From CAZSBB01 sp964605235 (GTDB lineage: Bacteria; Planctomycetota; Phycisphaerae; Phycisphaerales; Phycisphaeraceae), in NCBI GenBank assembly GCA_964605235.1, contig CAZSBB010000032.1, forward strand, positions 8,573 to 72,572: a stretch of DNA of 64,000 nucleotides. Reading direction: 5' to 3'. The notes under the pieces were generated by a model. The model was not told the origin of the DNA and made no database searches. It saw only the letters and a list, made by a program, of their open reading frames with translations. Shown piece by piece: positions 9,096-16,694 of this stretch (its first letter is position 1; the number at the start of each line of letters is the position of its first letter). The position numbers and the translations under genes are program-made.

Positions 9096-9127
9096 ACAAA
9101 AAACGGCCCGCCACGGGGGCGAGCCGC
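9096..9127 (-). terminator. Intrinsic terminator of the structured RNA
   Basis: On the minus strand CGGCTCGCC and GGCGGGCCG form a nine-pair stem with a short loop, followed by GTTTTTTG. It separates the RNA from cysE. Confidence 0.85.
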
Positions 9128-9399
9128 TTGGTCAAAAAGAAAGCTTCCCATCCACGCTGGCCGGCCGGCGTTTCTTGCCCGAACCCCATGAACAGGTGGG
9201 TGCATCGCCGGGTCGTCGCAGTCTTCCACTCAGAGGAGGCTTGACTTTAACGCCCGATACCAGCTCCCGTGGGGTTGGCATTACGGTTCGAGCCAAGATC
9301 AACACGCCGGGTGTCGCACCGCGTCGATAAAGAAGCTTTTCTTTCAAAGAGCAGCGCCGGAATGCTCCCGCTGGCGAGCCGGTGCGCCGACGCTCATCG
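9096..9399 (-). ncRNA. ssrS: Structured non-coding RNA, 6S RNA (SsrS) candidate
   Basis: The minus strand carries an extended -10 (TGGTATAAT, TATAAT at 9411-9406) and, about 300 bases on, a strong intrinsic terminator (9127-9096), with no convincing protein frame between. Near the 3' side it reads ACTGCGACGAC, then CACCCACCTGTTCATGGGG and TTCGGGC. This resembles the conserved 3' region of E. coli 6S RNA (ACUGCGACGAC, then CACCUUGAACC and GGGUUCAAGG). Long-range pairing is visible: AAAGAAAAGCTTC in the 5' half matches GAAGCTTTCTTT in the 3' half. An internal hairpin pairs GGCTCGA with TCAAGCC around CCG/AT/CCA pairs. The transcript seems long for 6S RNA (usually about 180-240 nt), so the true 5' end may be internal. 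It is not tmRNA, SRP RNA or RNase P RNA by their known motifs. Confidence 0.5.
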
Positions 9400-9472
9400 G
9401 TGCCCATTATACCAACGGACCGCGAGATTCCGCGCCAATCACATGGGAAAGCGATGAATCTGCCCAGGTCCG

Positions 9473-10147
9473 CTAACGTGGCGCTTCAACGAGGATTTTT
9501 GCCGCCGCCCCGGCCCCCAGCGTCACCGGCGTGCCCCCGCGCGGCTGCAGGGTGATCGCCTCGGCGGTCTGATCCAACTCCGTCACCAGCACTTCCGCGC
9601 CCGGCGTCAGCCCATGCTTGTCCAGAAACTGCAAAAACGCCGGCGCCTGGTCCAGCACCCGCGCGACCTGCAATTTGCCCGGACGACCTTCGCGCACGTG
9701 TTCCGCCAGGTTGCGCGTGGTGCGCGGCCGCACCCGGCCACAAGCCGTGGGAATGGGATCGCCATGCGGGTCGAACTCCGGATGCCCCAGCAGGGCGTCG
9801 ATGCGGTCGAGCACTTTCTGCGAAATGGTGTGCTCCAGGTGCTCCGCTTCGTCGTGCACTTCGCTCCAGTCCAGTTCCAGCACGTTGACCAGAAACAGCT
9901 CGACCAGCCGATGCCGCCGCAGCACGTGCAGCGCCAGCGTCTGGCCCCGAGCGGTCAGACGCGCCCCGCCGCGCGGCTGATAGTCCACCAGCCCCGACTC
10001 CGCCAGCGTCTTGACCATCGCCGTGGCGGTGCCGGGCGCCACGCGCATCTCCCGCGCCAGTTGCCCCAACGCCACCTTGCCGCTGCGCCCCCGCGGCTGG
10101 AGCAGATACAGCGTCTTGAGATAGTCCTCCACAGTGCTGCTGGGCAT
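9473..10147 (-). CDS. mntR: MntR/DtxR-family metal-dependent repressor with FeoA-like C-terminus
   Basis: This 224-residue regulator has an N-terminal winged helix (residues 3-65), a dimerisation/metal-binding domain (66-140) and a C-terminal SH3-like FeoA domain. Aligned by eye, the DtxR primary ligand Cys102 is replaced by Glu in 'HDEAEHLEH', Met10 by Asp8, and the other ligands (His in 'RRHRL', Glu and His of 'LEH') are kept. In this family Asp/Glu at those positions go with manganese rather than iron. MntR's Glu11 is Lys here. The start at 10147 is chosen because the conserved 'VEDYLKTLYLL' begins six residues later. It is divergent from the metal transporter operon, with a perfect palindrome between them, so Mn-dependent repression of both is likely. 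Confidence 0.88.
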   Translation of the reverse strand: MPSSTVEDYLKTLYLLQPRGRSGKVALGQLAREMRVAPGTATAMVKTLAESGLVDYQPRGGARLTARGQTLALHVLRRHRLVELFLVNVLELDWSEVHDEAEHLEHTISQKVLDRIDALLGHPEFDPHGDPIPTACGRVRPRTTRNLAEHVREGRPGKLQVARVLDQAPAFLQFLDKHGLTPGAEVLVTELDQTAEAITLQPRGGTPVTLGAGAAAKILVEAPR

Positions 10148-10222
10148 GAAGCGATTCCGGCCAGGCGGTGAGTGCGGGGCGTCGAATTGACTCCCTGAAA
10201 CCGCATGATACCATGAGCCAGC

Positions 10223-10240
10223 ATTTTGAGTAGTCAAAAT
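10223..10240. promoter_or_regulatory. Operator for the MntR-type regulator
   Basis: ATTTTGA-GTAG-TCAAAAT is a perfect inverted repeat with 7-bp arms in the divergent region between the regulator and the metal transporter operon. Position, symmetry and AT-rich arms fit a DtxR/MntR-family site. An ATG at 10239 overlaps the palindrome, which argues that translation of the binding protein starts downstream, at 10275. Confidence 0.7.
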
Positions 10241-10274
10241 GATGAATTCGAGCTATCGCGTAAAGGATGTTGTC

Positions 10275-11258
10275 ATGCCCGCAACTTGGCACTGGGTTCG
10301 GACGCTGCTGAGCCTGTTGGCGGTGGTGCTGGGCGTTCTGCCGACGACGGTAGGAGCCCAGCCGAAGGAGTATCCCTATCGCATCGCCACGACCTGCGGG
10401 ATGGTGACGGACATCGTGCGTCAGGTCGCCGGCCCGCACGCTCAGGTCGAGGGGCTGATGGGCGAGGGCGTCGACCCGCACCTGTACAAACCCACGCGCG
10501 GCGACATCGCCAGCATCATCAAAGCGGACGTGGTGTTCTACTCGGGACTCAAGCTCGAAGGCCGGATGGGCGACACCTTTGACAAAGCCCGCCGCAACGG
10601 CAAACCGGTGGAGGCAGTGACGCAAAACCTCGACCATCAATTCCTGCTGGCGCCCCCGGAGTTTTCCGGGCACCACGACCCGCATGTGTGGATGGATGTG
10701 AGCGCTTGGAGCAAATGCGTCAGCACCGTGGCGGACACGCTGGCGAAGTTCGACCCGCCGCATACTGCCGACTATCAGCGCCATGCCGCCGCGTACCAGC
10801 AGCAACTGAGCGACCTGCATGCTTATGTGAAGCAGGTCATCGCCAGCATTCCCCAGGAGCAGCGCGTGCTGGTGACCGCGCACGATGCGTTCAACTACTT
10901 TGGCCGGGCGTACGCCATCGACGTGCGCGGCATCCAGGGCATCAGCACCGAATCCGAAGCCGGGCTCGACGACATCAACCGCATGGTGGATTTTCTCGTC
11001 TCCCGCAAAATCCGCGCGGTGTTCGTGGAAACCAGCGTGTCCGACAAAAACGTCAAAGCCCTGCTCGAAGGCGCCAAGCAGCGCGGGCACGACCTGCGCA
11101 TCGGCGGCAAACTTTTCTCCGACGCCATGGGCGCTGCCGGCACGTATGAAGGCACGTACATCGGCATGCTCGATCACAACGCCACCGTCATCGCCCGCGC
11201 CCTGGGCGGTCAAGCTCCCGAACGCGGCCTGCACGGCAAGCTGTCCAGCGCGGATTAA
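10275..11258 (+). CDS. Metal ABC transporter substrate-binding protein (TroA/MntA type)
   Basis: This cluster A-I (ZnuA/TroA) periplasmic binding protein has 327 residues from the ATG at 10275, which has AAAGGA seven bases upstream. An N-terminal signal peptide (to about 'TTVGA-QPKEY') is followed by the metal-site residues His in 'GVDPHLYKPT', His in 'HHDPHVWMD', and acidic residues near 'FVETSVSD'. There is no long His-rich loop of the kind seen in ZnuA, so Mn2+ or Fe2+ is more likely than Zn2+. It is the first gene of an operon with ATPase and two permeases (8-base gap, then ATGA overlaps), behind a MntR-type operator. Confidence 0.92.
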   Translation: MPATWHWVRTLLSLLAVVLGVLPTTVGAQPKEYPYRIATTCGMVTDIVRQVAGPHAQVEGLMGEGVDPHLYKPTRGDIASIIKADVVFYSGLKLEGRMGDTFDKARRNGKPVEAVTQNLDHQFLLAPPEFSGHHDPHVWMDVSAWSKCVSTVADTLAKFDPPHTADYQRHAAAYQQQLSDLHAYVKQVIASIPQEQRVLVTAHDAFNYFGRAYAIDVRGIQGISTESEAGLDDINRMVDFLVSRKIRAVFVETSVSDKNVKALLEGAKQRGHDLRIGGKLFSDAMGAAGTYEGTYIGMLDHNATVIARALGGQAPERGLHGKLSSAD

Positions 11259-11266
11259 ATAGCACC

Positions 11267-12109
11267 ATGACCCCGCTCTCCACCGCACAAAAACCCGCAC
11301 CGGTGGGCAGCCCCAGCGCCGCGTCTGGCCAGCCGCAGGCTGCCGAGCCGGCGCCGTTGCTGATCCATGACCTGACCGTCGCCTACCACCGCCGACCGGT
11401 GCTGTGGGATGTCGACGTCCAGGCGCCCCCGGCGGGACTTATCGGCATCATCGGCCCCAATGGCGCGGGCAAAAGCACGCTCATCAAAGCCGCGCTGGAC
11501 CTGGTGCCGCGCGCTTCAGGGCGCGTGCTGATCTTTGGGCAGCCGTACCGCAAGCAACGCCGACTCGTCGGCTATGTCCCGCAGCGCGAAAGCGTGGACT
11601 GGGACTTTCCCGTCAACGCGCTGGATGTGGTCACCATGGGGTGCTACGGGCGCATCGGCTGGCTGCGGCCGGTGCGGCGCGCCCACCGCGAGCACGCCCT
11701 GGCGGCGCTGGAGCGCGTGGGCATGGCGGACTACGCCCACCGCCAGATCAACCAACTCTCCGGCGGACAGCAGCAGCGCGTCTTCCTCGCGCGCGCCCTG
11801 GCGCAGGACGCCATGATTTACTTCATGGATGAGCCGTTCGCCGGCGTCGATGCCGCCACGGAAAAAGCCATCATCGCCATCCTGCAGGACCTGCGCCAGC
11901 GTGGGCGCACCGTGCTGGTGGTGCATCATGATCTGCAAACCGTGCCGCAGTATTTCGATCATCTGATCATGCTGAACATGCGCGTGGTCGCGGCCGGGCC
12001 GACTGCTGAAGTCTTCACCGCCCAGAACCTCAAGCAGACCTACGGCGGCCGACTGACCCTGCTCGATGAAGCCACCCAAGCCATCGCCCGCGGACGAGTC
12101 ACGCCATGA
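11267..12109 (+). CDS. Metal ABC transporter ATP-binding protein
   Basis: This 280-residue cytoplasmic ATPase energises the manganese/zinc-type importer. Walker A 'GPNGAGKST' is at residues 63-71, the Q-loop follows in 'YVPQRESVDWDFP', and the ABC signature 'LSGGQQQR' and Walker B 'MIYFMDEPF' are intact. The 'QRESVDWDFPVNALDVVTMG' stretch is typical of the Mn/Zn (MntB/TroB/ZnuC-like) subgroup. The first 30 residues are a Pro/Ala-rich extension not needed for the fold. Its TGA overlaps the ATG of the first permease. Confidence 0.93.
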   Translation: MTPLSTAQKPAPVGSPSAASGQPQAAEPAPLLIHDLTVAYHRRPVLWDVDVQAPPAGLIGIIGPNGAGKSTLIKAALDLVPRASGRVLIFGQPYRKQRRLVGYVPQRESVDWDFPVNALDVVTMGCYGRIGWLRPVRRAHREHALAALERVGMADYAHRQINQLSGGQQQRVFLARALAQDAMIYFMDEPFAGVDAATEKAIIAILQDLRQRGRTVLVVHHDLQTVPQYFDHLIMLNMRVVAAGPTAEVFTAQNLKQTYGGRLTLLDEATQAIARGRVTP

Positions 12110-13653
12110 ACAGCCGTTCTTGTAGGTCCGGGCTCGCCCGGACACATCGGGAAACCAATTGCGGCCAGTGTCCGGGCAAGCCCGGACCTACCCCCGGACC
12201 TACCCCCGCCCCCGGATACGCCCGGTGGCTGGTCCTCCTGCTTTCGCTCTGCATCACCACCGCCGCCAGCGCGTCCACCATCGGCCAGGACAATGACGCC
12301 GGCTTCTGGCCCACCGGCAGTCAACTTCTGCGCGTGCTGCTTTTGCGCGACTACAACACCCGCGTGGTGGTCAGCGGGGCGACGCTGCTGGGCATCGCAG
12401 CCGGGGTGATCGGCTCGTTCATGCTGCTGCGCAAACGTGCGCTGATGGGCGACGCCCTGAGTCACGCCACGCTGCCGGGCATCACCCTGGCGTTTGTCAT
12501 CATGGCGAGCGCCGGCGGCACCGGCAAAGCACTCACCGGCCTGCTGCTGGGGGCGGCAGCCAGCGGCGTGCTGGGCGTGGCGGCGATCCTCGTCATCCAA
12601 CGCTTCACCCGGCTCAAGGAAGATGCCGCCCTGGGCATTGTGCTCAGCGTGTTTTTCGGCATCGGCATGGCGATGCTCGGCATCATCCAGCAGATGGAGG
12701 CCGGCCACGCCGCGGGACTTGAAGCATTCATCTACGGCAAAACCGCCTCCATGCTCGCCCGTGACGCCCAGCTCATCGCCGGCAGCGCCGTGGTGGTGCT
12801 GGTGTTGTGCGCCCTGCTGTTCAAGGAACTCAAGGCTTTATGCTTCGACGCCGGCTATGCCGCCAGCCAGGGTTTTGCCGTGTTCTGGCTCGATCTGCTG
12901 ATGATGGCGCTGGTCACGGCGGTCACGGTGATCGGCCTGCAGGCGGTGGGCTTGATCCTGGTCATCGCCCTGCTGATCATCCCCGCCGCGGCCGCACGTT
13001 TCTGGACCGAAAGCCTGGGCAAGATGGTGCCGCTGGCGGGGGCGCTGGGTGCGCTCAGCGGCTGGCTGGGTGCGAGCTTGAGCGCTTTGACGCCGCGCTT
13101 GCCCGCCGGGGCGATCATCGTCGTCGTCGCCAGCGCGGTGTTTCTATTCAGCCTGGTGTTCGGAACCGCGCGCGGGGCGCTGCGGCGGTGGATCGAACGT
13201 CATCTGATCAACCGCCGCATCAGTCGTCAGCATGTGCTGCGGGCGTTGTATGAACTGCTGGAAGAGGGGCAACCTGAGCAGGCGGCCAGTGCTGCGGAAT
13301 TGCTCAGCGTGCGCAGTTGGTCGGCCAGTCAGCTCACGCGACTGCTGCAGCGGGTGCAGCGCGAAGGCCTGGTTTATCAGGGCAGCGACGGCCGGTGGCG
13401 TTTCACGGAGGAAGGCCGCCTGGAGGGCCAGCGCATCTGCCGCAACCATCGGCTGTGGGAGATGTACCTGATCCACTATGCCGATGTCGCCGCCAGCCAG
13501 GTGGACCGCGATGCCGACCGCATCGAGCACGTGCTGGGGGTCACGCTGGTGCGCCGGCTGGAGGAATTGCTCGACGCCCAGCAGGCCGAGCCCAGCGTGC
13601 CCGCCAGCCCGCATCCCCTGGTGACCATCACCGACGCAGGAGGCCAGGCATGA
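12106..13653 (+). CDS. Metal ABC transporter permease fused to a DtxR-like domain (first copy)
   Basis: Residues about 60-355 form an ABC-3 family (ZnuB/MntC) permease: repeated hydrophobic segments and the conserved 'MGDALSHATLPGI' loop. From about residue 365 to 515 the chain continues, in the cytoplasm by prediction, as a winged helix ('SAAELLSVRSWSASQLTRLL') and a DtxR dimerisation domain. There 'RNHRLWE' and 'DADRIEH' keep His79, Glu105 and His106 equivalents while Cys102 is Asp. Residues 6-29 are encoded by a dispersed repeat and followed by Pro-Gly text, so the N-terminus is atypical. The gene overlaps the ATPase and the second permease by ATGA at both ends. A metal-responsive gate or membrane-tethered regulator is inferred, not shown. 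Confidence 0.88.
   Translation: MNSRSCRSGLARTHRETNCGQCPGKPGPTPGPTPAPGYARWLVLLLSLCITTAASASTIGQDNDAGFWPTGSQLLRVLLLRDYNTRVVVSGATLLGIAAGVIGSFMLLRKRALMGDALSHATLPGITLAFVIMASAGGTGKALTGLLLGAAASGVLGVAAILVIQRFTRLKEDAALGIVLSVFFGIGMAMLGIIQQMEAGHAAGLEAFIYGKTASMLARDAQLIAGSAVVVLVLCALLFKELKALCFDAGYAASQGFAVFWLDLLMMALVTAVTVIGLQAVGLILVIALLIIPAAAARFWTESLGKMVPLAGALGALSGWLGASLSALTPRLPAGAIIVVVASAVFLFSLVFGTARGALRRWIERHLINRRISRQHVLRALYELLEEGQPEQAASAAELLSVRSWSASQLTRLLQRVQREGLVYQGSDGRWRFTEEGRLEGQRICRNHRLWEMYLIHYADVAASQVDRDADRIEHVLGVTLVRRLEELLDAQQAEPSVPASPHPLVTITDAGGQA
12121..12191. repeat. Dispersed palindromic repeat, family A, copy 1 (inside a coding sequence)
   Basis: The left arm TGTAGGTCCGGGCTCGCCCG (from 12121) and a right arm ending CCCGGACCTAC (12191) are inverted copies around about 25 bases. 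Other copies lie at 23714-24002 and 50466-50537. Here the repeat starts 15 bases after the permease ATG and is read in frame. Confidence 0.85.
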
Positions 13654-14972
13654 CCTTCTTCGGCGTGGAACTGCTCTGGGAACTCGACGGCTGGATCATT
13701 GCCGCCGCGGCACTGAGCGCGTTGTCCTGCGCGTTGCTGGGGAATTATCTGGTGCTGCGGCGCATGAGCATGATGGGCGACGCCATCAGTCATGCGGTGC
13801 TGCCGGGGCTGGCGGTCGCGTTTCTGCTCACCGGCAGCCGGGAGAGCCTGCCCATGCTCATCGGGGCGGGGGTCATCGGCGTGCTGACGGCAGTGCTCAC
13901 CCAATGGATCTGCGATCTGGGGCGCGTCGAGCACAGCGCCAGCATGGGCGTGGTGTTCACCACCCTGTTTGCGCTGGGCTTGATCCTCATCGTGCGCGCC
14001 GCGGACCGCGTGGACCTGGACCCCGGCTGCGTGCTGTACGGCGCCGTGGAAACCATGACGCCGATTGGTCAGGATGTCGTGCGTCTGGCGGGGCTGGAGG
14101 TGCCGCGCCCGATCCTGCTGTTGGCGGGGATTTTCGCGCTCAACAGTCTGTTCGTCGCCTGCTTTTACAAGGAATTGAAGCTCAGCAGTTTCGACCCGGA
14201 CCTGGCGACCACGCTGGGCATTCCCTCGGGGGTGATGCACTACGCGCTGATGACGCTGGTGGCCGCCACCACGGTCGCCTGCTTTGAAAGCGTGGGCAGC
14301 ATTCTGGTGATCGCCATGCTGATCGTGCCGCCGGCGACGGCGTATCTGCTGACGGATCGGCTGGGGCGGATGATCGCGCTGAGCTTGCTGCTGGCGCTGC
14401 TGGCGGCGGTGGGGGGACATTTGAGCGCCATTACAGTGCCCCGGCTCTGGGGGTTTGAGAGCACCACCACCGCACCGATGATGGCGGTCGTGGCTGGGCT
14501 GTTTTTTACGCTGGCGCTGCTGCTGTCGCCCCGGCATGGCATCGTCAGCAAGCTGGTGCATCGCTGGCGTCTGGGGCACGACATCGTGTGTCAGGATGTG
14601 CTGGGGCTGGTGTTTCGGCTGGAGGAAGCGCACATCCCCGCGCGGCTGACGGTGCTGGATGAAGCGATTGCCGCGGGACGTACCGCCACCCGTTTGGCGC
14701 TGTGGGAACTGACCCGCCGCCGGCAATTGCGCGCAGCGGGCGCTGCGTGGGAATTGACGGAGCAGGGGCGTCAGGCGGCGCGCCGACTGGTGCGTTCGCA
14801 TCGGTTGTGGGAAGCCTGGCTGCACAAGCATCTGGGGGTGGATCCCACCCGTTTGCACCAGAGCGCCGAGCGCCTCGAGCACATCACCGGCCCGGACCTG
14901 CAGGCGCGGCTGGCGGCGGGAGCGGATGAGCCGACGCATGATCCGCATCGCCGGGAAATTCCCGGAGCGTAA
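13650..14972 (+). CDS. Metal ABC transporter permease fused to a DtxR-like domain (second copy)
   Basis: The ATG overlaps the stop of the first permease (ATGA), with AGGAGG nine bases upstream. The 440-residue product has an ABC-3 permease part (residues about 1-290, with 'MGDAISHAVLPGL') and a C-terminal DtxR-like part (about 300-440). The winged-helix text 'LWELTRRRQLRAAGAAWELT' is followed by 'RSHRLWEAW' and 'RLHQSAERLEH', which keep His79, His98, Glu102, Glu105 and His106 equivalents. It ends in a 'DPHRREIPG' segment like that of DtxR proteins. It probably pairs with the first permease as a heterodimer. The two fusions share architecture but differ in sequence, so the pair is an old duplication. 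Confidence 0.88.
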   Translation: MTFFGVELLWELDGWIIAAAALSALSCALLGNYLVLRRMSMMGDAISHAVLPGLAVAFLLTGSRESLPMLIGAGVIGVLTAVLTQWICDLGRVEHSASMGVVFTTLFALGLILIVRAADRVDLDPGCVLYGAVETMTPIGQDVVRLAGLEVPRPILLLAGIFALNSLFVACFYKELKLSSFDPDLATTLGIPSGVMHYALMTLVAATTVACFESVGSILVIAMLIVPPATAYLLTDRLGRMIALSLLLALLAAVGGHLSAITVPRLWGFESTTTAPMMAVVAGLFFTLALLLSPRHGIVSKLVHRWRLGHDIVCQDVLGLVFRLEEAHIPARLTVLDEAIAAGRTATRLALWELTRRRQLRAAGAAWELTEQGRQAARRLVRSHRLWEAWLHKHLGVDPTRLHQSAERLEHITGPDLQARLAAGADEPTHDPHRREIPGA

Positions 14973-14985
14973 TTCAGCTACACCG

Positions 14986-15094
14986 AACTGGAAGTGTGAG
15001 CGACGGGAAGAGCGCGGGGCGCCATACACGCTGGGCATGGCCCTGCGACCTGTGCAACCGTGCGCCTGCCCGTCGCTGACGCTTCCGGCTCGTT
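14986..15094. repeat. Dispersed palindromic repeat, family B, copy 2
   Basis: A degenerate left arm (GAAGTGTGAGCGACGGGA) and a full right arm, CCCGTCGCTGACGCTTCCGG then CTCGTT (15069-15094), flank about 60 bases between the permease operon and the ThuA gene. Confidence 0.7.
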
Positions 15095-15166
15095 GCATTG
15101 GCGCTGTTTGCCTTCTTCCCTTCAACTGCTAAAACAGTCGCATCTCCCGCACTCAGGAAGCATCTG

Positions 15167-15949
15167 ATGAAGCCCATCCGCGTCACCGTCTGGCATGAGT
15201 TCGTGCACGAAAAAACCAACGCGGCCGTCAAAGCCCTCTATCCGCAGGGCATGCACGTCACCATCAAAGAAGGACTGACCAGACTGCTGGGCGCGCAGGT
15301 GGAAGTGCGCACCGCCACGCTCGAGGAACCGGAGCATGGCCTGACCGACGAAGTGCTCGCCAGCACCGATGTGATGACCTGGTGGGGTCACTGTGCCCAC
15401 GCCAAGGTCAGCGATGAAATCGTCGAGAAGGTCCACAAGCGCGTGCTGGCGGGCATGGGCCTGATCGTGCTGCACTCGGGGCACTTCTCCAAGATTTTCC
15501 GCAAGCTCATGGGCACCACATGTTCGCTGCGCTGGCGCGAAGCTGCCGAACGCGAACTGCTCTGGTGCGTCAATCCCGCCCACCCGATCGCCGACGGCCT
15601 GACCGACCAGTACTTCGAACTCAAGCACACCGAGATGTACGGCGAACTGTTCGACATCCCCACGCCCGACGAACTGGTCTTCATCAGTTGGTTCGAGGGC
15701 GGCGAGGTCTTCCGCTCCGGCTGCACTTGGACCCGCGGCAAAGGCAAGGTGTTCTACTTCCGCCCCGGCCACGAAACCTTCCCCATCTACTACGACGCCA
15801 ACGTGCAGCGCGTGATCGCCAACGCGGTCAAGTGGGCGGTCCCCGTCAGCAGCGCGCCGTACCTCAATGGCCATTGCCCCAACGTCACCACGCCCCTGGC
15901 GCCGATCGCCAGCAAGCATGAGGTCGACGCGAGTCTGCATAAGCATTAA
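15167..15949 (+). CDS. ThuA domain protein
   Basis: The 260-residue protein fits the ThuA (trehalose utilisation) family, a glutamine-amidotransferase-like fold. It reads 'MKPIRVTVWHEFVHEKTNAAV' at the start, then 'DVMTWWGHCAHAKV', 'GMGLIVLHSGHFSKIF' and 'EMYGELFDIPTPDE', all typical of this family, and a His-rich C-terminus. AGGAAG lies seven bases before the ATG. ThuA proteins take part in trehalose or disaccharide catabolism in rhizobia, and in planctomycetes they often accompany Gfo/Idh/MocA dehydrogenases. No partner gene is adjacent here. The chemical role is unknown. Confidence 0.88.
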   Translation: MKPIRVTVWHEFVHEKTNAAVKALYPQGMHVTIKEGLTRLLGAQVEVRTATLEEPEHGLTDEVLASTDVMTWWGHCAHAKVSDEIVEKVHKRVLAGMGLIVLHSGHFSKIFRKLMGTTCSLRWREAAERELLWCVNPAHPIADGLTDQYFELKHTEMYGELFDIPTPDELVFISWFEGGEVFRSGCTWTRGKGKVFYFRPGHETFPIYYDANVQRVIANAVKWAVPVSSAPYLNGHCPNVTTPLAPIASKHEVDASLHKH

Positions 15950-15958
15950 AACCGGCTC

Positions 15959-16043
15959 TCACCGAGAGCACAGAGGCGCGGAGAAGGCAGCACGCACTTC
16001 TCTGTGGCAATTGATCTCTGTGTTCTCTGTGGCTCAGTGGTGC
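15959..16043. repeat. Dispersed repeat, family D, copy 1
   Basis: CTCACCGAGAGCACAGAGGC opens the copy and TCTGTGTTCTCTGTGGCTCA closes it, roughly inverted around a short centre. Related copies are at 41885-41999 and 60623-60735. Confidence 0.75.
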
Positions 16044-16121
16044 ATGCTTGACTTGAGATGCGGGGTGCGTTGATCCCCGGATTCGCTGCGCTCATCCGCG
16101 GCTTGGGCGGCGGGGGGGCGA

Positions 16122-16610
16122 TCAAAGCTTTTTGCGGGTCAGGCGGTTGCGCAGGTCGCGGTCGCTGTCGCGTTCTTTGAGCGTTTCGCGTTTGTCGAAT
16201 TGTCGGCGGCCCTGGCAGACGCCCAGTTCGATTTTCACCATGCCGCGCACGAAGTACATGGTCAGCGGCACCAGCGTTCGGCCGGGGCTGGTGGTGTCCT
16301 CGGCGAGCTTGCGAATCTGCCGGCGATGGGCGAGCAACTTGCGGGCGCGGCGCGGTTCGTGGCCGTTCTTGCCGGTCGCCTGCGCGTACTGGCCGATCTC
16401 CACATTGTGCAGCGTCAGTTCGAGGGTGCCCGGTTCAATGCGGGCGAAGCCTTCGGTCAGGGTGACCAGGCTGTGGCGGACGGCTTTGACTTCGCTGCCT
16501 TGCAGGGCGATGCCGACCTCCATGGAATCCAGGACGTGGTAATCATGCCGCGCCTTGCGATTGACAATGCGGGGGCTGAAGTTGGCGTGTTGTGGTTCCT
16601 TTTTAGCCAT
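16122..16610 (-). CDS. smpB: SsrA-binding protein
   Basis: SmpB binds tmRNA and delivers it to stalled ribosomes in trans-translation. The 162-residue length is normal. The sequence has 'IVNRKARHDYHVLDSMEVGI' at residues about 15-34, 'LQGSEVKAVR', 'YAQATGKNGHEPRRARKLLA' and the basic C-terminal tail 'KRETLKERDSDRDLRNRLTR', all diagnostic. The ATG at 16610 is chosen because conservation begins soon after; no clear ribosome-binding site is seen. It is downstream of mfd on the same strand, after a likely terminator. No tmRNA gene was found in the window. Confidence 0.96.
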   Translation of the reverse strand: MAKKEPQHANFSPRIVNRKARHDYHVLDSMEVGIALQGSEVKAVRHSLVTLTEGFARIEPGTLELTLHNVEIGQYAQATGKNGHEPRRARKLLAHRRQIRKLAEDTTSPGRTLVPLTMYFVRGMVKIELGVCQGRRQFDKRETLKERDSDRDLRNRLTRKKL

Positions 16611-16644
16611 GGCGCAGCGCGGCATGGTAACACAGCAGCGGGAT

Positions 16645-16694
16645 AAAAAAGGGGATAAGTACATTATTTCGGTAAAATACTGTTCTTATCCCTT
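16645..16694 (-). terminator. Candidate intrinsic terminator after mfd
   Basis: On the minus strand AAGGGATAAG and CTTATCCCCTT can pair around an 18-nt AT-rich loop and are followed by TTTTTT. It overlaps the last codons of mfd. The large loop makes it less typical than the others. Confidence 0.5.

Noticed and set aside
9096..9399. tmRNA, SRP RNA, RNase P RNA or a riboswitch for cysE
   Set aside because: No tRNA-like ends or tag frame, no GGAAGCAGC SRP loop, no RNase P GAGGAAAGTCC core; the terminator plus distance to cysE and lack of cobalamin, SAM or T-box motifs speak against a riboswitch.
10239..10274. ATG at 10239 as start of the metal-binding protein
   Set aside because: It lies within the operator palindrome and would add a polar extension before the signal peptide; ATG 10275 has a good ribosome-binding site.
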